Shown in pieces: positions 16,892 to 23,683 of a DNA stretch of 41,896 nt. A program made the translations under genes and the position numbers. The stretch is from Ruthenibacterium lactatiformans. GTDB taxonomy: Bacteria; Bacillota; Clostridia; Oscillospirales; Ruminococcaceae. Position 1 is the first letter of the stretch. Each line of letters starts with the position of its first letter. Location: NCBI RefSeq assembly GCF_000949455.1, contig NZ_JXXK01000033.1, forward strand, positions 1-41,896, written 5' to 3'. The notes under the pieces are model-generated. The model made no database searches. It saw only the letters and a list, made by a program, of their open reading frames with translations, and had not been told where the DNA came from.

Positions 16892-18058
16892 ATGCCAGAA
16901 GCAGCCAAAAAGTTAAAACGCAAGTCCGAGGCCCGCATCCGGCTGCTCAGCCAGCCGCCGCTGGACTGGCCGCTGGCCATCATCGTGCTGACGCTGGTGG
17001 TGTTCGGGCTGGTGATGCTGTTCAGCGCCAGCTATGCCACGGCGTATTACCGCTTCAAGGGCGACAGCTTCCACTTCATCCGCCAGCAGGCGCTGTTCGC
17101 CGCGGTGGGCGTGGTCGTGATGTTCGTCGCGTCCCACGTGGATTACCACATCTTCCACAAATTTGCGTGGCCCATCATGGCCGTCACGGTCGTACTGCTC
17201 ATCGTCGTGCTCTTCATGCCGGAGCTGAACGGCGCGAAGCGGTGGATATTCCTGCCCATCGGCGGCAATCTGCAGCCCTCGGAGGTGGCGAAGTTCGCGG
17301 TCATCGTGCTGTTCGCGCACATCATTTCCATCAACCATAAGCGCATGAAGACCTTTGCCTACGGCGTGCTGCCCTTCGTCGTCATCCTCGGCGTGATCGC
17401 GGGGCTGATGCTGCTGGAGCCGCATCTTTCGGGCACGGTGCTCATTTTGGGCATCGGGGGACTGATGATGTTTGTGGGCGGCACGGGGCTTGTGTGGTTC
17501 GGCCTTGCCATCGCGGGCGTTGTGGCGGGCGTGGCGGGCGCCGTTGTGCTGGTGCCGGACCTTGTGCCCTACGCCATGAGCCGCATCGAAAGCTGGCAGA
17601 ACCCGTGGCTGGACGCCCAGGGCGACGGCCACCAGATCATCCAGAGCATGTACGCCATCGGCTCGGGCGGGCTGACGGGCCTTGGCATCGGCAACTCCAA
17701 GCAGAAACACCTGTACCTGCCCGAGCCGCAGAACGACTTTATTTTCTCCGTCATCTGTGAAGAGCTGGGCTTTATCGGCGCGCTGCTGGTGATTTTCCTT
17801 TTTGTGGCGCTTTTGCTGCGGGGCATTTATGTGGCGTGGCACGCAAAAGACAAATTCGGCTCCATGCTGGTGGTGGGCGTTATCGTGCAGGTGACGCTGC
17901 AGGCGGTGCTGAATATCGCCGTGGTGACGAAGACCATTCCGAACACGGGCATCAGCCTGCCGTTTTTTTCCTACGGAGGCACGTCCCTGCTGATGCTGCT
18001 GGGCGAGATGGGCGTTGTGCTTTCGGTCTCCCGCCAGGGCGGCGCGGAGAAGGTATAG
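16892..18058 (+). CDS. ftsW: Lipid II polymerase FtsW (SEDS family; SpoVE possible)
   Basis: A 388-aa SEDS glycosyltransferase, the septal partner of the class B PBP upstream. It has a basic N-terminus, about ten membrane helices, the large extracellular loop, and signatures GSGGLTGLGIGNSKQK, LPEPQNDFIFSVICEELGF and PNTGISLPFFSYGGTSLLM. I start at ATG 16892, which has GGAGG upstream; an in-frame ATG at 16844 lacks one. FtsW and the sporulation protein SpoVE are close homologues; the dcw position fits either. The GC-rich hairpin GCGCGCGGC/GCCGCGCG followed by T-rich sequence at 18060-18099 could attenuate transcription before murG. Confidence 0.94.
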   Translation: MPEAAKKLKRKSEARIRLLSQPPLDWPLAIIVLTLVVFGLVMLFSASYATAYYRFKGDSFHFIRQQALFAAVGVVVMFVASHVDYHIFHKFAWPIMAVTVVLLIVVLFMPELNGAKRWIFLPIGGNLQPSEVAKFAVIVLFAHIISINHKRMKTFAYGVLPFVVILGVIAGLMLLEPHLSGTVLILGIGGLMMFVGGTGLVWFGLAIAGVVAGVAGAVVLVPDLVPYAMSRIESWQNPWLDAQGDGHQIIQSMYAIGSGGLTGLGIGNSKQKHLYLPEPQNDFIFSVICEELGFIGALLVIFLFVALLLRGIYVAWHAKDKFGSMLVVGVIVQVTLQAVLNIAVVTKTIPNTGISLPFFSYGGTSLLMLLGEMGVVLSVSRQGGAEKV

Positions 18059-18130
18059 CGGCGCGCGGCAGGGCCGCGCGTCTGCATTTTTATTTTTTGA
18101 GCGGGGGGCAGACCGCCGGTGAAAAGTTTT

Positions 18131-18167
18131 CCGGCGCGGCCCGGCGCCTGGAACCGTGCGGTATTGC
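18131..18167 (+). repeat. Decayed right end of the MITE-like family (copy D)
   Basis: These 37 bases align without gaps to 15677-15713, the right end of copy B, with 27 identities by hand count; all 10 differences are transitions. CCGGCGCG, CCTGG, GTGCGG and ATTGC are shared at the same spacing. No left end is recognisable, since a full element would extend into ftsW. It ends 20 nt before the murG start. Confidence 0.5.
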
Positions 18168-18186
18168 GCGAAAGCAGGAGGTACCT

Positions 18187-19311
18187 ATGCGTGTATTGAT
18201 CGCCGCCGGCGGCACAGCCGGACACATCAACCCGGCGCTCGCCATTGCGGGCGCGCTGAAAAAACGCCATCCGGACGCGGAGATACACTTCGCCGGACGG
18301 CAGAAGGGAATGGAGTACGGCCTTGTCTCCAAGGCGGGTTATGCGTTCCATCCCATCGAGGTGAACGGCATCCAGCGCCGCCTGACGCCGAAGAACATCG
18401 CGCGGAACCTGGTTGCCCTTTGGCACCTGGCGCTGAGCGGCCCGCGCGCCGGCGCCATCCTGCGGGAGGTAAAGCCGGACCTTGTCATCGGTGCGGGCGG
18501 GTACGTCAGCGGGCCGGTGGTGCAGGCCGCGGCCCGCAGGGGCATCCGCACGGCCATTCACGAGCAGAACGCTTTCCCCGGCGTGACCAACAAGATCCTG
18601 GCAAAGCAGGTGGACCTGGTGTTCGCGGCCATGCCCGACGCCGTGCAGCGTCTGGGCGCGCCGGACAAGACGGTCGTTACGGGCAACCCGGTGCGGGAGG
18701 AGATGTTCCGGCAGGACCGTCCCGCCGCACGCCGCGCGCTGGGCGCGAAGGAGGGGCAGGCCGTCATCATCTCCTTCGGCGGCAGCCTGGGCGCGCAGGT
18801 GCTGGGCGAACGCGTGGCCGATTTGGCAAAATGGGAGATCGCGCAGCGTGATTTCCTTCATGTGCATGCGACGGGCAGCATTGAAAAAGCGGATTTTGCA
18901 GCCCTTGCCGCGCGGCTGGGCATCGACCACAGCCCGAAGTTCATCATCCGGGAGTACATCGACAACATGCCGGAGATGCTGGCCGCGGCGGACCTGGTCA
19001 TCAGCCGGGCGGGCGCGCTGACGCTGGCGGAGATCGCGGCCGTGGGGCGCGCCTCGGTGCTCATCCCGTCGCCCAACGTGGCGGAAAACCACCAGTACCA
19101 CAACGCCATGCAGCTGCAGAAGCTGGGCGCGGCCGTTGTGGTTGAGGAAAAGGAGCTGACGGGCGAGAAGCTCATCGGCATCGTCGACAAGCTGACGAAG
19201 GACCCTGCGGAATTGATGCTCATGGGGGCGAAAGCGCGTGCGCTGGCCCAGCCGGATTCGCTGGATAAGATCTGCGAAAATCTGGACCAATTGATGAAAA
19301 CCACAGCGTAA
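18187..19311 (+). CDS. murG: Lipid II-forming N-acetylglucosaminyltransferase MurG
   Basis: A 374-aa GT-B glycosyltransferase that adds GlcNAc to lipid I at the inner membrane face. Motifs: the N-terminal glycine-rich loop IAAGGTAGHINPALAIA, IGAGGYVSGPVVQAA, EQNAFPGVTNK, GNPVREEMF, the second glycine loop SFGGSLGAQ, and ISRAGALTLAEIAAVGRASVLIPSP near the UDP-GlcNAc site. The ATG at 18187 has an AGGAGG site 6 nt upstream; a much longer open frame begins inside ftsW but has no family content there. It follows the decayed repeat end and precedes murA. Confidence 0.96.
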   Translation: MRVLIAAGGTAGHINPALAIAGALKKRHPDAEIHFAGRQKGMEYGLVSKAGYAFHPIEVNGIQRRLTPKNIARNLVALWHLALSGPRAGAILREVKPDLVIGAGGYVSGPVVQAAARRGIRTAIHEQNAFPGVTNKILAKQVDLVFAAMPDAVQRLGAPDKTVVTGNPVREEMFRQDRPAARRALGAKEGQAVIISFGGSLGAQVLGERVADLAKWEIAQRDFLHVHATGSIEKADFAALAARLGIDHSPKFIIREYIDNMPEMLAAADLVISRAGALTLAEIAAVGRASVLIPSPNVAENHQYHNAMQLQKLGAAVVVEEKELTGEKLIGIVDKLTKDPAELMLMGAKARALAQPDSLDKICENLDQLMKTTA

Positions 19312-19403
19312 ACGGCGCGCTTTTAACACAAACGGCCCTGTTTGCATAGGATGGGTTACAGTCTGGGACACTGGGCTCCATTCTACGAAACGGGGTGCGG
19401 GAT

Positions 19404-20711
19404 ATGGAAATTTTGACGATCAGCGGAGGCAGCGGCCTTTTTGGAGAGGTGCGGATACCCGGCGCAAAGAACAGTGTGCTGCCCATCATGGCGGCGTCGG
19501 TGCTGTGCCGCGGCACGGTGACGCTCACGGACGTGCCGCATCTGTCCGACGTGGAGGCTTCGGCGCGCATCCTGCAAAGCGTGGGCTGCAAGGTCCTGCT
19601 GGAGAATGGGCGCGCCGTCATTACGCCGCCGGAATTTCCGGGCAGCGCAGTGCCGGAGCCGCTGATGCGCGCGATGCGCTCCTCGCTGTTCTATCTGGCG
19701 CCGCTGCTGGCCCGCACGGGCCGCGCGGACATCTATACGCCCGGCGGCTGCCGCCTGGGCGCGCGGCCCATTGATATGCATCTTTCCGGCCTTGAGAAGA
19801 TGGGGGCGCATATCACGGAGAAGGACGGCGGCGCGCTGGAGGTCACTGCCCCGGACGGCCTTGCGGGCGCGGATATCTGCCTGCGCTTCCCCAGTGTGGG
19901 CGCCACCGAGACGCTTCTCATGGCGGCGGCCGCAGCCAGAGGAGAGACGGTGCTGCGCGGCGCGGCCGTGGAGCCGGAGGTGACGGATCTGGTGCGCTTT
20001 TTGCAGGGCGCGGGCGCGGATATCACAGGCGTCGGCACGCGGGTGCTGCACATCCGCGGCCGGGAGCTGCTGATGGGCACGCAGCATGCCGTCTGCCCGG
20101 ACCGCATTACCGCGGCCACCGTGCTGTGCGCTGTGGCGGGCTGCGGCGGCGAGGTGCTGCTCACCAATACCTGCAACGCCCATCTGGCCGAGGTGCTGCG
20201 CATCCTGCGCAGGGCCGGATGCATGGTGTCGGTCTCGGGGGACAGCTCTGTGGCGCTGGCAAGCTCGGGCGCTCTGCGCGCCGCGGGAGGGTGGGATACG
20301 GGCGTGTATCCATCGTTCCCAACGGACGCGGCACCCCTGATGGCGGCGGCGCTGCTGCGGGCGCAGGGGGAAAGCCGTGTGACGGACACGATTTTTGAAA
20401 ACCGTTTTGCCTGCGCCGAAGGCTTTTTGCGGCTGGGTGCCAGCGTGAATGTTTGCGGCCGGACGCTGCATGTCCACGGCATGGACCTGCTGAACGGAGC
20501 GGACGTGGAAGCGCCCGACCTGCGCGGCGGGGCGGCGCTGGTCATCGCCGCGCTGCAGGCACAGGGCAGCACCCGCGTCATGGGCGCGGAGCATATCAGC
20601 CGCGGCTACGAGGACATTGCGGCGCTGCTTGCACCGCTGGGGGCGCGCATCACGCGCAGCTGGGGTGAACCGTGCGGGCGCGGTTGCCGGAATGCCGGGA
20701 CCGTGCTATGA
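19404..20711 (+). CDS. murA: UDP-N-acetylglucosamine 1-carboxyvinyltransferase MurA
   Basis: A 435-aa EPSP-synthase-fold enzyme that moves enolpyruvate from PEP to UDP-GlcNAc, the committed step of peptidoglycan synthesis and the fosfomycin target. The sequence has IPGAKNSVLPIMAA (the conserved Lys-Asn pair), RSSLFYLAPLLAR and PGGCRLGARPIDMHL, in which the catalytic cysteine is retained. Six repeated alpha-beta units are apparent. I start at ATG 19404; GTG 19395 is in frame but would remove the GGGG site. MurA in this position, between murG and ftsQ, is seen in some Firmicutes. Firmicutes often have a second copy elsewhere, so paralogue status is unknown. Confidence 0.94.
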   Translation: MEILTISGGSGLFGEVRIPGAKNSVLPIMAASVLCRGTVTLTDVPHLSDVEASARILQSVGCKVLLENGRAVITPPEFPGSAVPEPLMRAMRSSLFYLAPLLARTGRADIYTPGGCRLGARPIDMHLSGLEKMGAHITEKDGGALEVTAPDGLAGADICLRFPSVGATETLLMAAAAARGETVLRGAAVEPEVTDLVRFLQGAGADITGVGTRVLHIRGRELLMGTQHAVCPDRITAATVLCAVAGCGGEVLLTNTCNAHLAEVLRILRRAGCMVSVSGDSSVALASSGALRAAGGWDTGVYPSFPTDAAPLMAAALLRAQGESRVTDTIFENRFACAEGFLRLGASVNVCGRTLHVHGMDLLNGADVEAPDLRGGAALVIAALQAQGSTRVMGAEHISRGYEDIAALLAPLGARITRSWGEPCGRGCRNAGTVL

Positions 20712-20858
20712 TAATAGAAAACTCCGGGCCGGGGGAGAAGGGCCGGCCGGTCCGCATCCGCACGGCCGTGCGGCGGCAGGGGCAGGTGAAACAAAAAGAG
20801 CTCCCGCTGCATGCGGCGCCGGGCCGCAAAGACGTTGATGAGAAAGGAGTGGCGCGTT

Positions 20859-22277
20859 TTGGCACGCAGCACGCCGCCGCAGAAACCCGTTTATCCAAAA
20901 AACGAACCGCAGCCGCGCCGCCAGGCGCCGCAGCGGCCCGTGTATACATACGATGCGGATGTGCCCAGGCAGCCGCGCAAGCCCGCGGGCGGGCGAGTCG
21001 TGTACGATTATAACAAATCGGCAGGGGCGTCCTCCGGCGTGCCCGCCGGTTCCCCGGCCCGTCCTGCGGCTCCGTTCGTGAATACGGCGCCGCAGGCCCC
21101 GCAGCAGGGGCGGGGAACCGCGCCGGCCGCCGGAAACAACGCGGGCATTCCGGAGCCGCGGCAGCCTCGCGACGGGGGCTCGCAGGCCCGCGGCCGGGAG
21201 GAAATATACGGCCGGCCGCCGCGTTCCCAGGCACAGGCCGAGGCACAACGGCGCCCGCAGCAGGACGTGCGCCGTACGCCTCAGCGGGAAGAGCCGCGCT
21301 GGCGCGCTCTGCCGGAACAGGAGGCGGAGCTGAAGCCGCGCCCGGGCGTGTACGACCAGAGCGCGGACAGGCCCCGCCAACCCCGCGCAAACAGCGCTTC
21401 GCCCGGCCCGGCCCGCACGCCGGGCGGGCCGCCGCCGGGGAAAAGCGGAAAGGCCCGGAAAAAGCGGAGGAAAAAGCGTCCGCCCCGCCCCCTCACACCG
21501 GGCGAAGCGCGCCGCCGCCGCGTCCGGCGCGGCATTCTGGCGGGCGTGCTGATCGCCGTGCTGCTGGCGGCCGGGTTCCTGATCTCGGCGGCCGTGCTGT
21601 TTAAGATCGAGACAGTCACCGTCGAATCTCCCGACGGGCAGCTGGCCTACGACGACAGCCAGATCGTCGCGGCTTTCGGCCAGCCGGCGGGGGAAAACCT
21701 GTTCGGGTTCAATACGGCGGAGGCGCAGCAGGCCATCGCCGCGGCGCTGCCGTATCTGGAGAGCGTGGAGATCAAGCGCCGCCTGCCGGACACCGTGGTC
21801 ATCACAGCTACGCCCGCGGTGGAGACCTACACCGTGGAGAGCGCGGCGGGCTGGGCGGTTCTGAGCCAAAGCTACAAGGTGCTGCGTGTGGATGCCGAGG
21901 CGCCCGCGGGGCTTGTGCGCATCGACGGCGCGCAGGCCGACGCGCCCGCGCCGGGCCAGCCGGTGAAGTTTACCGAGGAGGACAAGCTGTCCGTCCTGCA
22001 GACCGTGCTTTCCAAGGCGCAGGCGCAGGGGCTTGGCCCCATCAGCGAGGTGGACCTGACGAACACGCTGGAACTGAGCTTTCTGTATCAGGACCGCATC
22101 CGCATCGTGCTGGGCACCACCAACGACCTGGATTATAAAATCAAATGGGCGTGGGAAATGGTGACCCCCGGCCAGACCAGCGACAGCCTGGGCGAGGAAG
22201 AGCGGGGCACTCTGGACGTGAGCTCCCGCGGGGAGGACGGCCTTGGCCGCGCCCGCTGGCGCGCGGGCGTGCTGTGA
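20859..22277 (+). CDS. ftsQ: Cell-division protein FtsQ/DivIB with long disordered N-terminus
   Basis: A 472-aa bitopic division protein that links FtsL/DivIC to septal synthases. The first roughly 220 residues are a proline-, arginine- and glutamine-rich low-complexity cytoplasmic tail; then come a basic stretch (GKARKKRRKKRPPRP), one transmembrane helix (about 227-247), a POTRA domain (about 248-320: FKIETVTVESPDGQL, ENLFGFNTAEAQQAI) and the FtsQ beta domain. I choose TTG 20859 as start because AAAGGAG lies 9 nt upstream; ATG 20838 is in frame but falls before that site. The tail is far longer than in typical FtsQ. Call supported by domain order and position before ftsZ. Confidence 0.88.
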   Translation: MARSTPPQKPVYPKNEPQPRRQAPQRPVYTYDADVPRQPRKPAGGRVVYDYNKSAGASSGVPAGSPARPAAPFVNTAPQAPQQGRGTAPAAGNNAGIPEPRQPRDGGSQARGREEIYGRPPRSQAQAEAQRRPQQDVRRTPQREEPRWRALPEQEAELKPRPGVYDQSADRPRQPRANSASPGPARTPGGPPPGKSGKARKKRRKKRPPRPLTPGEARRRRVRRGILAGVLIAVLLAAGFLISAAVLFKIETVTVESPDGQLAYDDSQIVAAFGQPAGENLFGFNTAEAQQAIAAALPYLESVEIKRRLPDTVVITATPAVETYTVESAAGWAVLSQSYKVLRVDAEAPAGLVRIDGAQADAPAPGQPVKFTEEDKLSVLQTVLSKAQAQGLGPISEVDLTNTLELSFLYQDRIRIVLGTTNDLDYKIKWAWEMVTPGQTSDSLGEEERGTLDVSSRGEDGLGRARWRAGVL

Positions 22278-22335
22278 GAGCACCGGGCGTAACCGACTAT
22301 ATATACTTTATTTTTACATAATCTTGGAATGGCTA

Positions 22336-22364
22336 TTGAAATCAAATCTGAAATCTGGTATCCT
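22336..22364 (+). promoter_or_regulatory. Promoter of ftsZ
   Basis: TTGAAA, 17-nt spacer, TATCCT, in an AT-rich gap between ftsQ and ftsZ, with the start predicted about 38 nt before the ftsZ GTG. The AT-rich composition contrasts with the flanking genes. Confidence 0.6.
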
Positions 22365-22408
22365 AATACTTAGTGTATAGTACAAAATTGTCTTTAGGGG
22401 GAATTCTC

Positions 22409-23587
22409 GTGGCATTTATCCTCGATGAAGAACTGCAGAATATAACGAACATCAAGGTCATCGGCGTGGGCGGCGGCGGCGGAAACGCTGTCAACCGCAT
22501 GGTGCAAAGCGGCCTGCGCGGTGTTGAATTTATCAGCATGAATACCGATCAGCAGGCGCTGTTTGCCTCCAAAGCCACACAGAAGGTGCAGCTTGGCGCG
22601 AAGCTGACGAAGGGACGCGGCGCGGGCGCCGACCCCGAGATCGGCCAGCGCAGCGCGGAGGAGAGCCGCGACGAGATCGCCACCGCCCTCAAGGGCGCGC
22701 AGATGGCCTTCATCACCGCCGGTATGGGCGGCGGCACGGGCACGGGCGCCGCGCCTGTGGTGGCCGAAGTGGCCAAGGAGCTTGGCATTCTTACCGTGGG
22801 CATCGTCACGAAGCCCTTTGCCTTTGAAGGCAAGCGCAAAATGAACATGGCCGAGATCGGCATCGCCGGCCTGCTGGAGCGTGTGGATTCCCTCATCGTC
22901 ATCCCCAACGAGCGCCTGAAGCTCATCAGCCAGGAAAAGATCACGCTGCTGAACGCTTTTGAAGCGGCCGACAATGTGCTGCGCCAGGGCGTGGAGAGCA
23001 TCTCCTCGCTGATCAATGTGGCGGCCTTCATCAACCTGGACTTCGCGGACGTGCGCAGCATCATGAAGGACGCGGGTTACGCGCACATGGGCGTTGGTTC
23101 CGCCAAGGGCGTGAACAAGGCGGAGGACGCGGCCAACGCGGCCATTTCCAGCCCGCTTTTGGAGACGAGCATCTCCGGCGCGCGCGGCGTTATCATCAAC
23201 ATCACCTCCTCGCCGGACATCGGCCTGGACGATGTGGAAAAGGCCGCCAGCCTCATCACCAATTCCGCACACCCCGAAGCGAACATCATCTGGGGCGCCG
23301 CGTTCGACGAGAACCTGAAGGATGAGATGAGCATTACCGTCATCGCCACAGGCTTTGACGCGGGCCTTGTGGGCAGCGACCCCATGGACGTGCCGCAGAA
23401 TGCGGCCACGTTCGGCGGCAAGGTGCAGGTAGCGTTCAAGAACGATACTGCGCCCGTGGCCCCGGCGCAGCCGGTGCAGCCCGTTGCTCCCACGCAGCCG
23501 GTGCAGCCCGCCCCCGCGGTGGAGGAAGACGACAACAGCTATTTCGACGATATCCTCGGCCTGCTGAACAACCGCGGAAACAACTGA
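22409..23587 (+). CDS. ftsZ: Cell-division GTPase FtsZ
   Basis: A 392-aa tubulin homologue that forms the Z-ring. The GTPase domain shows IKVIGVGGGGGNAVNRM, NTDQQAL, the tubulin signature GMGGGTGTGAAPVVAEVAKE and the T7 loop NLDFADVRSIM. After residue about 320 a short Pro/Gln/Val-rich linker (repeats of QPVQPV/PTQPVQP) leads to the C-terminal tail NSYFDDILGLLNNRG. This tail differs from the usual IPAFLR-type FtsZ docking peptide. Start is GTG 22409, 7 nt after AGGGGG. No ftsA is present; a terminator follows. Confidence 0.97.
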   Translation: MAFILDEELQNITNIKVIGVGGGGGNAVNRMVQSGLRGVEFISMNTDQQALFASKATQKVQLGAKLTKGRGAGADPEIGQRSAEESRDEIATALKGAQMAFITAGMGGGTGTGAAPVVAEVAKELGILTVGIVTKPFAFEGKRKMNMAEIGIAGLLERVDSLIVIPNERLKLISQEKITLLNAFEAADNVLRQGVESISSLINVAAFINLDFADVRSIMKDAGYAHMGVGSAKGVNKAEDAANAAISSPLLETSISGARGVIINITSSPDIGLDDVEKAASLITNSAHPEANIIWGAAFDENLKDEMSITVIATGFDAGLVGSDPMDVPQNAATFGGKVQVAFKNDTAPVAPAQPVQPVAPTQPVQPAPAVEEDDNSYFDDILGLLNNRGNN

Positions 23588-23600
23588 GCAACCTTGGGAA

Positions 23601-23627
23601 AAGCGGGGCGTTAAGCCCCGCTTTTTT
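23601..23627 (+). terminator. Intrinsic terminator after ftsZ
   Basis: Stem AAGCGGGGC/GCCCCGCTT, 5-nt loop, six T. Confidence 0.88.
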
Positions 23628-23683
23628 GGCTGAATGGCGCTGCGTGCGCCCCGGCCGCAGCACAGACGAAAGGAGGCGCGCGT

